Below are positions 38,938-47,359 of a DNA stretch of 64,000 bases, piece after piece (the first letter of the stretch is position 1; each line of letters opens with the position of its first letter). This stretch comes from Actinopolymorpha sp. NPDC004070 (GTDB taxonomy: Bacteria > Actinomycetota > Actinomycetes > Propionibacteriales > Actinopolymorphaceae). Below the pieces are notes generated by a model. The model saw nothing but the letters and a program-made list of their open reading frames with translations. It searched no databases and was not told the DNA's origin. A program made the translations under genes and the position numbers. The DNA is taken from the NCBI RefSeq assembly GCF_040610475.1, contig NZ_JBEXMJ010000003.1, positions 310,001 to 374,000 on the forward strand, in the 5' to 3' direction.

Positions 38938-39572
38938 AACATCAGCTCCACACCCTGGGCGACGCCGGCGACGGCGAGGGTGCTGCGCACCGCCTGGTAC
39001 GCCTGCGCCATGAAGCCGGCCAGCTTGAGGTTGCTGTCGAGGTCTGCGGGCCGGAGGACGGTCAGCCCGAGGTCCACCGTCGCCTGCACCGGGAGCAGAC
39101 CCGCGTTGAAGCCGGTCTCGTGAGCGGAGAACGACGTTATCCGGACCGGCACGATCCGGGTGGGGCTCCAGGCCATGACGACGAGCGGGAGGGATGGCGC
39201 GGGGATAGGGCCGCCGCCCCCACCGCCGCCGCGAAGCGCCGAGACCGCTCCGGCCAGCGCACCACCGACGGCGCCGAGGACGCCCAGCTTCCCGGCCGGC
39301 TCCATCATCGCCTCGATCGTGGCCAGCAGCGGCTGCACGCCCATCACGCCGCTGATCGGTTTGTCCACGGCGTCGACCGCGTCGAGTTCGATCTTCAAGG
39401 TGTACGCCTCGGCCGGTGGTCCCGCGACCCGCAGCGCCGGCCCGCCCTGCTGCCCGGCCGCCACGGTGAGCGTGCGGGTGATCTCGGCGGGGTTGTACTG
39501 GAACGGCGCCATCGTCGGCACCAGCCCGATGTCCGGGTCGGAAAACGACAGCAGCATCCCGCGCATCAGCAT
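38934..39572 (-). CDS. CIS tube adaptor protein (Afp7 N-terminal type)
   Basis: A 212-residue protein resembling the contractile injection system tube family. It begins with a LLSFSDPDIGLVPTMAPFQYNP-like strand region (the FQYNP motif is characteristic) and ends with a helix (FMAQAYQAVRSTLAVAG). A Gly-rich stretch lies in the middle. ATG 39572 is preferred: GGGAG lies upstream at a good distance and it overlaps the small protein's stop by seven bases. In well-studied systems this protein is fused to or paired with a LysM domain; here the LysM part is the next, separate gene. Confidence 0.85.
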   Translation of the reverse strand: MLMRGMLLSFSDPDIGLVPTMAPFQYNPAEITRTLTVAAGQQGGPALRVAGPPAEAYTLKIELDAVDAVDKPISGVMGVQPLLATIEAMMEPAGKLGVLGAVGGALAGAVSALRGGGGGGGPIPAPSLPLVVMAWSPTRIVPVRITSFSAHETGFNAGLLPVQATVDLGLTVLRPADLDSNLKLAGFMAQAYQAVRSTLAVAGVAQGVELML

Positions 39573-39751
39573 GCCGGATCTCCCTTCTGTGTAAGGGACT
39601 TCGCGGAGGTGACGGCGTCGGCGACCGCCTGTCCGAGGGCGGGCTCGGGTCCGGGCCGGCCGGCCAGCGCCGCCTCGATGCCGGGTCGGATCAGGCCCGG
39701 TACGGGCGCCGTCGGCACCGTCACGTCCAGTCGGGCGATGTGCTCGCTCAT
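39566..39751 (-). CDS. Small conserved-position protein of the eCIS operon
   Basis: A 61-residue protein tightly placed between the AAA+ ATPase (four-base overlap) and the CIS-tube adaptor (seven-base overlap). It has an amphipathic first part with strand character and an Ala/Val-rich helical centre. No family is recognised. Small proteins at this location occur in actinobacterial eCIS loci, so it is likely a real structural or assembly accessory rather than noise. Function unknown. Confidence 0.65.
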   Translation of the reverse strand: MSEHIARLDVTVPTAPVPGLIRPGIEAALAGRPGPEPALGQAVADAVTSAKSLTQKGDPAC

Positions 39752-41811
39752 CGGGCTGCTCCTCGGTACGCCTCGCGATTGGTGTCTCGGTTCGTCTCGC
39801 GGTACGCCTCCCGGTACGCCGGCCAGCCGCGGCCGCTCTTCTCCAGTTCGCGCCGCACGGCCCGGTGCAGGTCGACTTCGGTGACGGCCGCACGTCCGTC
39901 GTCGGCGGCGAACACCAACGCCGCCAGCGCGGCCGACCGGATCGAGGACGGTGACAGTTCGGCCGCTGCGACCTGGGTCAACGGCCGTGCGTCCGGGTCG
40001 GCCAGCCGTCCGTCCGGCAGCAGCCGCGCCCAGACCTGCTCCCGGGCGAGGTGGTCGGGCAACTCGAACCGGACGGTCAGCCGCAGCCGGCGACCGAACC
40101 CGTCGTCCAGCGCGGCCGGCCGGTTGCTGGTCAGGACGACCAGGCCCTCGTGGAGTTCGATCCGCTGCAGCAGGTGGTCGATCTCGAGGTTGGCGTACCG
40201 GTCGCGGGCGTCGTTGACCTCGGCCCGGCGCCCGAACAGCCCCTCGGCCTCGTCGAACAACAGCACCGCGCCGGCCCGGCCGGCCTCGGTCAGCAGCCGG
40301 TCCAGGTTGCGCGAGGTCTCACCCAGCCACTTGCTCACCACCTGGGCCAGGTCGACCAGCCACAGGTCGCGGTCCAGCTCGGCGGCGAGCGCCTCGGTCG
40401 CCGCCGTCTTGCCGGTACCACTCGGCCCGTGCAGGAGCGCCACGACGCCACGTCCGCGCACCCCACCACTCGGCAGCGCGGCCAGGGCCTCGTGGCTGTG
40501 CCGGGCATGGGCGAGTACGTCGAGCAGGCCGGCCCTGGTGGTCGGCGGCAGCACCAGGTCGTCGAGTCGGTGCGCGGGCGGTACCAGCCGGGTCAGGTCG
40601 CCGAGCCGGTGCTGGGGGTGCCGGCGTACCGCGGTGTGCAGATCCGCAACGGTCAGGTGGCGGCGCTGCACCCTGGCCGCCGCTCGGGCGGTCTCGTGCA
40701 ACTGCGCGACCGTGGCCTCGGTGAGCCTCATCCGGGCAGCCAGTTGACCGGCCGCGGAGGTGTCCAGTCCGGACTGGCCGAGAGCAAGGCGCCAGGCCCT
40801 GGTCACCCCGGCCGGGTCGATCGCGGCGACGTCAAGCACCTGCCAGCCGGGCGGGGAACCCACACCGGGCCCGGTCACGCGAAGCAGCGCCGTGTCGGCG
40901 ACCTCTCCGCCTTCCGACGCCGATGCCGCCGAGGACGTCGACTGCGACGAGTCCGACGTCCACGGGAGTACAAGCCCGAGCCGCTCCAGCAGCCTGGTCT
41001 CGGCGGCCGGTCGGGTGCGGCCGTCGTCGAGTGCGCGGCCGAGTCGGGCGGCGACCGCCCGCGCCAGCACGGGTCCGTCGTCGAGATCGGCACAGCGCAG
41101 GCCGACCCGGTGCCCGGCCCGAATCAGGGCGCAGGCCTCATCGGCTGCGGGGCGCAGCCGGCCGGGCAGAGCCGTGGAGATCTCCGGTGGAGGCCGCCAA
41201 CCGTCCATCAACAGCCCGGCCGTCGCGGTCAGGCGTGCCGGCGCGGCCGCGTCGGCCATCGGCGCGAGCAACCCGAGCGCGACCGGCCCGCTGTCGGCCG
41301 GCAGCGCCAACGGCACCTGCATGCCGTACGGCTCCAGCAGCAGCCGCAGTGCCGCCAGGGTCGGGTAGCGCCGGGCCGGGTCGTCGTGAACCCAGCCGAA
41401 GGCGGACGCCAACTGCGGATCCGCCACCGCCCACCACGCCGCCGCCAGCACCGTCTCGGCACTGCGGGACAGACCGAGTTCGCCGAACAGCGGCAGCGCC
41501 CCGTCCAGAGGATCGTCGCCCGGCCCGGTCACCCCCGCCGGTCGCAGCCCGATGCCGGCCGCGGTGGCCTGCTCGGGTCGACGCGGGTACGTCTCCGGAA
41601 CGCTGTCGGCGTCGCCGTCCCACGCCTCGCGGTACTGACCCATCAGGTGGACGAACGCCTCGCGCAGCAACCTCAGGTGGCCGACCGACCGTTGCGCGGG
41701 GGTGAGGTCACCGGCCGGTTCGGCGATCGTCGGCTCGCCGTCGTCGGCCACCTGGGCCAAGGCCCTCATGGCGCTCACCGAACTCCCGTTCGTGCCGTTG
41801 GTGGCGTTCAT
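39748..41811 (-). CDS. AAA+ ATPase of eCIS (Afp15/Pvc15-type)
   Basis: A 687-residue protein with an N-terminal helical region (about 440 residues) and one AAA+ module at the C-terminus. Walker A is GPSGTGKT at 462-469 and Walker B is LLFDEAEG near 518-525; sensor and arginine-finger-like residues follow (LTSNRPAALDDGFGRRL). This layout matches the ATPase found in all complete eCIS loci. It is thought to assist particle assembly or cargo loading, analogous to Afp15. It is absent from myophages, so it supports an eCIS rather than a prophage. Confidence 0.93.
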   Translation of the reverse strand: MNATNGTNGSSVSAMRALAQVADDGEPTIAEPAGDLTPAQRSVGHLRLLREAFVHLMGQYREAWDGDADSVPETYPRRPEQATAAGIGLRPAGVTGPGDDPLDGALPLFGELGLSRSAETVLAAAWWAVADPQLASAFGWVHDDPARRYPTLAALRLLLEPYGMQVPLALPADSGPVALGLLAPMADAAAPARLTATAGLLMDGWRPPPEISTALPGRLRPAADEACALIRAGHRVGLRCADLDDGPVLARAVAARLGRALDDGRTRPAAETRLLERLGLVLPWTSDSSQSTSSAASASEGGEVADTALLRVTGPGVGSPPGWQVLDVAAIDPAGVTRAWRLALGQSGLDTSAAGQLAARMRLTEATVAQLHETARAAARVQRRHLTVADLHTAVRRHPQHRLGDLTRLVPPAHRLDDLVLPPTTRAGLLDVLAHARHSHEALAALPSGGVRGRGVVALLHGPSGTGKTAATEALAAELDRDLWLVDLAQVVSKWLGETSRNLDRLLTEAGRAGAVLLFDEAEGLFGRRAEVNDARDRYANLEIDHLLQRIELHEGLVVLTSNRPAALDDGFGRRLRLTVRFELPDHLAREQVWARLLPDGRLADPDARPLTQVAAAELSPSSIRSAALAALVFAADDGRAAVTEVDLHRAVRRELEKSGRGWPAYREAYRETNRDTNREAYRGAAR

Positions 41812-42983
41812 GGCGCCACCGCCAGAGGACGGGGGCGGCCGGTGATCGTGCCCGACTCCACGCTGACCGCAACGGTGCCGCCGGCGAAAGCCGCCACCGC
41901 CGCCGGCACGGTGACGGTCACGGTCGCGGGATCCACGAAGGTGTACGCAACGGCGATCCCGCCGAAGGTGACCCGGCCCTCATGGCGCACGTGCGCGACC
42001 GTCAGTGTGGCCGGTTGGCCCGGCAGCAGTGGACCTGATGCGCCGAGCACCGCCGGGGCCACGGTGAGCGCGGCACCCGCAGTACCTGCCGGCAGGCCGG
42101 AGGCGACGTTGCTGACATCGAGCGCCCGTCGGCCCGGCACCAGTTCCGGGTCGGGCAGGGTGACGGTCAGGCCGGTGCTGGTAGGGAGCGCGGTCAGCGT
42201 CCAGGGTTCGCCGCTGCCGGTGGCCGACGGGTCCGGCGGGTCGTCGGCCAGCCGCGACAGCGTGACCCGTACGTCCGGGCCCGCACCGGTGACCGCGATC
42301 GACACCTGGTCGCCGAACGACGCTGTCGCCGGCGCGACGCCGATGATCCGTGGGCCGGGCGACGGGCTGACCGCGATCCGCCGCTCCTGCACAGGCGGCC
42401 CCGGCGCGAACGGCACCGGGGACGGCACGATGACCAGGCTCACCTGGTACGCCACCGACAGCCGCAATGACTTCAGGCCGCTGGCCCACAGGCCGGTGAT
42501 GGTCTCCAGCGGGACCGCGTCCATGACGATCCGCAGCGGCTCGACCAGGCCGTCCAGAGCGGTGCCGGTGACCTGGCGTACCGTCCGCACCGGGCTGGCG
42601 GTGATCTGGGTGTCCGGGCCGAGCAGCGCGCGTTCGTTCAGCAGCATCATCACCGCGGTGAGCGCGTCGTGGGCGGGCGGCACCTCGTTGCCGGTGGCGT
42701 TGAGCTCGCCCGGGTCGGCCGACAGCAGGTAGTGCAGCGTCAGCGCGAGCGGTGGCCGGCCGCGTCGGGACCGCCACCCCGTCTGCGGCGGTTCCATGTT
42801 GGCCAGCGCCGGTGCAGGCGTGATCCGGTAAAGGAACCAGTTGAGCCGGGCACTGGTGTCCTTCGGCCGGTCGAGCGGCCCGGTGCTCACCCCGATGCCA
42901 GTGCCGACGGCGTCCCGGGTCATCGCCACCAGCACGTCGTCCACGCCGGACAGGACGGGGGCCGGGGTGGGTAGCACGCTCAT
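41808..42983 (-). CDS. DUF4255 (Pvc16/Afp16-like) tail cap protein with IPT-like C-terminus
   Basis: A 391-residue protein. Residues about 10-190 match DUF4255: VLVAMTRDAVGT, LNWFLYRITP, LALTLHYLLSA and the IVMDAVPLETITGLW segment. The family includes Afp16/Pvc16, the terminator that caps tube and sheath and sets the distal end. The C-terminal ~180 residues form Ig/IPT-like strand repeats (PGPRIIGVAPATASFGDQV), a known extension in actinobacterial homologues. Both ends overlap neighbours in ATGA. Confidence 0.9.
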   Translation of the reverse strand: MSVLPTPAPVLSGVDDVLVAMTRDAVGTGIGVSTGPLDRPKDTSARLNWFLYRITPAPALANMEPPQTGWRSRRGRPPLALTLHYLLSADPGELNATGNEVPPAHDALTAVMMLLNERALLGPDTQITASPVRTVRQVTGTALDGLVEPLRIVMDAVPLETITGLWASGLKSLRLSVAYQVSLVIVPSPVPFAPGPPVQERRIAVSPSPGPRIIGVAPATASFGDQVSIAVTGAGPDVRVTLSRLADDPPDPSATGSGEPWTLTALPTSTGLTVTLPDPELVPGRRALDVSNVASGLPAGTAGAALTVAPAVLGASGPLLPGQPATLTVAHVRHEGRVTFGGIAVAYTFVDPATVTVTVPAAVAAFAGGTVAVSVESGTITGRPRPLAVAP

Positions 42984-44026
42984 CGTGCACCCGGCCCGGC
43001 CGGACGGCGGGCGGTCAGCCCGGCCGCGTAAGGAGCGAGCAGAGCGAGGGGATCGGCCGGCGCCCGCTCCGGTCCCGCCTCGTGGACATGGATCTCGCCG
43101 ATCGTCACCGGCGGCTGGACCGAACGCGCATGCGCCTGCGCGAGCTGGGCGGCGCGTTCGGCCTGGGCGGCGGCTTGTTCGGCGCGGTGCGCGGCGCTGT
43201 CCCGCGCCGCTGCCTCAGGGTCGTGGCCCCGCACTGGGACGAGCGTCCGGCCGGTCGGCCGGTGCGGGGTCTGGCCGGGCTCCTCCGTCGGGGTTGTCGA
43301 GGTTGTCGGGGTTGGCCGGTCGCGCCGGGCCCGATCCAGCAGGGCTGCCACCGCGGCGAGTTCCGTCGAGGACGCCGAGCCGGCCGGTGGGGGCCAACCG
43401 GCCGCCGACGTACGGGCGGAGTCGTCGGCGCGCGACGAGACCATGCCGGTTGTCGCGGCGGGGTCGTCCGGTGTGGACGTGACGGCCGGCGCAGGCGATC
43501 CGGGTGATGCGGACTCGCGCTGCCGCAACCGGGCCGCGAACCTGCCGCCCGGCCGGCTCGTCACCTGGTCAGCCGACGCCGGACGCGGCACCGGTCGCGG
43601 CTCGGAGCGCGGCCCGGACTCGCCGGGCCGTTCGACGCGTACGGACGTGACCGCAGCGGGCCGATCGGCTGATGCGGTCGGCGTGGTGGGGGCCGGCGCG
43701 GTCGGTCGGGTCGCCGGCGAGGAGCGGCCATCGGTACGCACGGAAGGAACCGCTTCCTGCGCGCCAGGCAGATCCGGGCCGAGCGCCCAGCCGCCTGGCG
43801 TCTCCTCTGGCCCGCTCCGATCAGGCCGCTCGGCGACGTCCGCCGTCAGCGCCGTCTCGCTCAGTGAGGCCGGCAGCGCACTCGCGGCCGGTCGCCGGGC
43901 CCGCCCGGTCAGCGCGCGCACCGCCGCCGACGCCCCCGAAGCCGACGTGCCTGCCCTCGACTGACCTGCCTCCGTCTCACCTGCCTCCGTCTCACCTGCC
44001 TCCGTCTGCTCCGGCCCGGGTTTCAC
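42980..44026 (-). CDS. Pro/Ala/Thr-rich eCIS protein of unknown function
   Basis: A 348-residue protein starting at a GTG that overlaps the previous stop (GTGA). The N-terminus has short ETEAG repeats. The body is low-complexity Pro/Ala/Thr/Ser/Arg. Near the C-terminus is a short coiled-coil-like Ala/Glu/Gln-rich helix (about residues 270-305), and the end PPVTIGEIHVHEAGPE with DPLALLAPYAAGL looks like the ordered, conserved part. No family is assigned. It sits between the gp51-like gene and the cap gene, where other eCIS loci often carry the tape measure, and no other gene in the operon fits that role. I regard this as a weak candidate at best. Confidence 0.6.
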   Translation of the reverse strand: MKPGPEQTEAGETEAGETEAGQSRAGTSASGASAAVRALTGRARRPAASALPASLSETALTADVAERPDRSGPEETPGGWALGPDLPGAQEAVPSVRTDGRSSPATRPTAPAPTTPTASADRPAAVTSVRVERPGESGPRSEPRPVPRPASADQVTSRPGGRFAARLRQRESASPGSPAPAVTSTPDDPAATTGMVSSRADDSARTSAAGWPPPAGSASSTELAAVAALLDRARRDRPTPTTSTTPTEEPGQTPHRPTGRTLVPVRGHDPEAAARDSAAHRAEQAAAQAERAAQLAQAHARSVQPPVTIGEIHVHEAGPERAPADPLALLAPYAAGLTARRPAGPGAR

Positions 44027-44766
44027 GGCGCACCTCCTCCGGCCAGGGCGGCCAGGCGCACCCGCCGCCTCTCCGGCAACGCCTCGATGGTGGCCAGGTC
44101 CCAGCCGTACCGCGACGCGATCAGGTGCACCTCGACGTCCACGTCGGCGACCGCGCGCGCCACCGCACTCACCACCAGGTGCTGTACGTCGACCACCAGT
44201 GAGACCGGTCCGGAGCACCGGACGCACGCGACCTGCACCTGCCCGCACAGGGACTGTTCGGCCACGTCGAGGGCGGTCTCGTCCCGTACGCGGTGCGCGG
44301 CCGGTCCAACCGCGCAGCGCCGCAGCAGTTCGGCACCCGCCTCGGCGGCGTCGGCGGGCAGCCCAGCCAGGTCGGTCGCGACCGGTTCCCGTACGCCGGC
44401 CCCCGGACCGCACCACGCCCAGCGCGGCTCGTATGGCGGAACGTCGTCCGCGCCGAGCGGGAGTTCGTTCAGCTCGCCGCATCCGGTGCAGCGGGCCACC
44501 ACCTCCAGGTCGTGGCCCAGCACCGCACGGTGCGCCAGCAGCAGCACGCGGTCCAGCAGGCCAACCGGCAGCGCGGCCGGGTCGGTGACGCCGCACTCGG
44601 CGAGCAGGACGAGGACCTCGTCCAGTTCGGTGCCGGCCTCACCGAACAGCCGGGCCAGGCTCATTCGCGACGGCGCGGCCAGTGCGTGTGGCAGCCCGAG
44701 TGGTAGCCCGGTCAGCAGGCCGGTCGCCGTTCCCGGCGGCTGCGGCAGGTCGTCGCGGTCGGGCAT
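44023..44766 (-). CDS. T4 gp51-like baseplate protein with zinc-binding CxxC pairs
   Basis: A 247-residue protein. Two Cys pairs, CTGC (in the ARCTGCGELNE segment) and CVRC, lie about 80 residues apart and could bind one zinc ion. The arrangement and position between tube and cap genes match T4 gp26/gp51-like baseplate hub assembly proteins annotated in eCIS loci. Six bases separate it from the tube gene and its stop overlaps the next GTG. A Leu/Ala-rich start (LLTGLPLGLPHALAA) is helix-forming and not a signal peptide. Confidence 0.78.
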   Translation of the reverse strand: MPDRDDLPQPPGTATGLLTGLPLGLPHALAAPSRMSLARLFGEAGTELDEVLVLLAECGVTDPAALPVGLLDRVLLLAHRAVLGHDLEVVARCTGCGELNELPLGADDVPPYEPRWAWCGPGAGVREPVATDLAGLPADAAEAGAELLRRCAVGPAAHRVRDETALDVAEQSLCGQVQVACVRCSGPVSLVVDVQHLVVSAVARAVADVDVEVHLIASRYGWDLATIEALPERRRVRLAALAGGGAP

Positions 44767-44772
44767 GTCGAC

Positions 44773-45276
44773 CTAGACCACGAGTTCCTTGGGCTCGGTC
44801 ACCGACGTGTCGCGCTCCCAACCCTCCAACTCGATCTTGATCGACTGGATGGCGACCGCTGCGGTGGCGGCGTCCAGCGCGGGCAGTGCGGTGTACTCCG
44901 AGACCCAGCAGCGGTAGAGGTGGTAACTCAGCACCAACTGGTTGGCCTCGTTGAAGACGTCGACGGTGACGTCCTTGCGGAAGTCCGGCAGGGAGATGCC
45001 CGGGGCCGTGTAGCTCGCGACCTTGTTCGCCCAGGCCTCGAACGCCGGGTCGTGCGTCACCCCCCGGTCGAACTGCACCGACGTGTACGTGGTCAGCCCG
45101 GGGCTACGCCGGTCGTGCGAGGGGTCCCCGCCGACCCGATGGCTCACCGGAGCAGTGGTGCGGGTCAGCGGCCCCATCTTCGACAGCCCCGCGACGTACT
45201 CCTTGTCCCACTTGATTCTGAACATGTGGGTCTTGTACGGGTCGTAGCGCGTGGGGTTGACGGTGAACTCGGCCAT
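44773..45276 (-). CDS. Inner tube protein (Hcp/gp19-like)
   Basis: A 167-residue phage tail tube-like protein. The segment PYKTHMFRIKWDKEYVAGLSK is the usual N-terminal strand of gp19-family tube proteins, and a YTSVQFDRGVTHDPAFEAW segment follows. It forms the rigid inner tube through which payload is delivered. The start is six bases after the sheath stop. Length is normal for eCIS tube proteins. Only one dedicated tube gene is seen; several Afp-type loci carry two or three. Confidence 0.92.
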   Translation of the reverse strand: MAEFTVNPTRYDPYKTHMFRIKWDKEYVAGLSKMGPLTRTTAPVSHRVGGDPSHDRRSPGLTTYTSVQFDRGVTHDPAFEAWANKVASYTAPGISLPDFRKDVTVDVFNEANQLVLSYHLYRCWVSEYTALPALDAATAAVAIQSIKIELEGWERDTSVTEPKELVV

Positions 45277-45282
45277 CGGACC

Positions 45283-47178
45283 TCAGCCCTCTCCGTTGAC
45301 GAGGTGGGTGATCGTGAGGACGACGAACTCGGCCGGCTTGAGCGGCGCGAACCCGACGACGACGTTGACCCGGCCGAGGTCGATCTCGTTCTGCGGGTTC
45401 ACCGTGCTGTCGCAGAGGACGAAGAAGCTGTCGGACTCGGCGCCGCTCTCCGACTGCTGGAACGCACCCTGCCGGAACAACCCGCGCATGAAGCCACCCA
45501 CGGCGAGGCGCAGTTGACCCCACAGGACCGGATCGTTGGGTTCGAACACCGCGAACTGCGTGCCGAGGTAGAGGCTGGCCTCGATGTAGTCGGTCAGCCG
45601 TCGTACCGGCACGTACTTGAACGGGTCCTGGCGCACGTCCGAACCAGCGAGCGTCCGCGTGCCCCACACGACCAGGCCCGCGCCGGGGAAGCTGCGCAGG
45701 ACGTTGACGCCGAAGGGGTTGAGGGCGCCCGATACCGGATCGCTGGTGGGGTACGTGACGCCGATCGCGCCGGCCACTCCGGCGGTCAGGCCCGCGGGCG
45801 CCTTCCAGATGCCGCGGGCCGCGTCGGTCCTGGCCATCACACCGGCCACCGCACCACACGGTGGCAGCCCGCCGTCCCCCGACCCGGTGGTGACCAGCCG
45901 GGGCCAGTACAGCGCGCCGTGTGCCCCCTCGGCGGCGAACAGCCCGGCCGTCGCGACCGCGTTGTCCCGGGTGACGCTCGGGGCGGGATCGACCAGCAGG
46001 AAGGCGTTCTGGTCCCGGCAGTACGCCAGGGCGGCACTCACCTGGTCGACGTTGGCCGTTGTGACGCCCGGCAGGCACAGCAGGTTGAAGCGCGGGAAGT
46101 TCAGCACCTCCAGCGCGTTCATCCCCTGCCCGGCGGCGGGGCTGACGATGGCGTCGGCGGTCACCGCCGAACCGTCGTCGCCCCCGGTCAGCCCGGCGGC
46201 CGCGGCGACGGCGGGACGGTCGGCGGCGCTGCCGGAGACCTCGGTGCCGCCGTGCGCGACGCCGAGGCCGAGGGGAATGCCGGCGTCGCCGGTGCCGCTG
46301 AGCCCGACCACCACGGCGCTGTCCGGGCCGGTGGTCGGGCTGGTCAGCACGAGACGGCCGGAGTCGTCGGACGCAGTGACCCCGAAGCCGTTGGCGGCGT
46401 CGTTGACGAACGCCACCAGATCCGCGGTGTCGTGGGAGTCACCAGGGTCGCCGCCGGGCCAGAGCACGTGGTCGGTGGGGGCGCCTTGGTCGACGGAGAT
46501 GCGCAGAGTACGCCCGGGCAGGCCGATGATCCCCGCGGAGATGTCGGCCGCTCCCGCCGAGCGCCCGGCCGAAGCCGTGGTCTGCGTACCGGTGACGGTG
46601 GCGCTGACCAGGGCGCTGCCGGCCAGCACATCGGCGACGAACTGCGGGTTGCCCGGCGACATGGACAGCTCCGGCCAGGTCTCCTGGGCGAGCAGAGCCG
46701 CCGACCCGGCCCCGGCCGCCCACTCGGTCACCACCAAGGTGAACCGGTCGTCGGGGTTGCGGGTCGAGGCGACGACCTCGACGAAGACGCCGTTGCGGGC
46801 GGCGCCGGTGCCGGTGCCCGTGGCCCACTCGCCGCGACTGCGGGCGGTCAGGGTGACGGTGATCCCGTTGGCCGCGGGTAGCGCGCGCTTCGCGTAGTCC
46901 GCGTCGGCGGCGAGCGCGCGGACGACGATCGCCTGGCTGCCCCCGTTGGCGAAGAAGTGCGCCACCGCGTAGCCCATAGGGTTGTCACCGGTGTCGACCG
47001 GGTCCCCGAACTCACGGACGAACTCGGTGAAGCTCCCGACCGGAGTCGGGGTGTCGGGAGTGCCCTTGCGGGCCGACCCGACGAACGCGGTGACCGAGGT
47101 CGAGACCCCGGCGATCGCGTGCGAACTGGTCATCTTCTCGACGACGTACACGCCGGGATAGGTGGTCTGCACCGACAT
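45283..47178 (-). CDS. Contractile sheath protein
   Basis: A 631-residue tail sheath protein. It opens with the characteristic TTYPGVYVVEK and STSVTAFVG segments and ends with the sheath C-terminal domain (WGQLRLAVGGFMRGLFRQGAF, ending in VVVGFAPLKPAEFVVLTI). The central ~300 residues are a variable insertion of Ig-like strands that would face outward. ATG 47178 follows a strong GGAGGGG. A longer in-frame start upstream is less likely because it has no comparable ribosome-binding site. One sheath gene is normal in actinobacterial systems, whereas Afp has three. Confidence 0.96.
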   Translation of the reverse strand: MSVQTTYPGVYVVEKMTSSHAIAGVSTSVTAFVGSARKGTPDTPTPVGSFTEFVREFGDPVDTGDNPMGYAVAHFFANGGSQAIVVRALAADADYAKRALPAANGITVTLTARSRGEWATGTGTGAARNGVFVEVVASTRNPDDRFTLVVTEWAAGAGSAALLAQETWPELSMSPGNPQFVADVLAGSALVSATVTGTQTTASAGRSAGAADISAGIIGLPGRTLRISVDQGAPTDHVLWPGGDPGDSHDTADLVAFVNDAANGFGVTASDDSGRLVLTSPTTGPDSAVVVGLSGTGDAGIPLGLGVAHGGTEVSGSAADRPAVAAAAGLTGGDDGSAVTADAIVSPAAGQGMNALEVLNFPRFNLLCLPGVTTANVDQVSAALAYCRDQNAFLLVDPAPSVTRDNAVATAGLFAAEGAHGALYWPRLVTTGSGDGGLPPCGAVAGVMARTDAARGIWKAPAGLTAGVAGAIGVTYPTSDPVSGALNPFGVNVLRSFPGAGLVVWGTRTLAGSDVRQDPFKYVPVRRLTDYIEASLYLGTQFAVFEPNDPVLWGQLRLAVGGFMRGLFRQGAFQQSESGAESDSFFVLCDSTVNPQNEIDLGRVNVVVGFAPLKPAEFVVLTITHLVNGEG

Positions 47179-47303
47179 CGCAACGCCCCTCCACGTCGAT
47201 GGATGCGGTGATGTTCGCAGGGCGGCGACGAGCGGACGTACGTTCCGCATGACGCGAACGTGACGCTGGCGTGATTGCGCCGTGCAGACCGCCGCTCGCG
47301 TGA

Positions 47304-47357
47304 TGGCGTACGTGAAGGAGGCAGGGTCCGCGTGAGGTGGCGTACGAAAGGAGGCTG
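47304..47357. promoter_or_regulatory. Imperfect direct repeat upstream of the sheath gene; candidate SARP operator
   Basis: Two copies of TGGCGTACG followed by an (A)AGGAGGC box occur at 47304-47322 and 47338-47355, 34 bases apart, in the 181-base gap between the regulator stop and the sheath start. SARP regulators are known to bind direct heptamer repeats near -35 regions, and the regulator gene is adjacent. Spacing differs from the usual 11 or 22 bases, so this is only a candidate. Confidence 0.3.
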
Positions 47358-47359
47358 CG

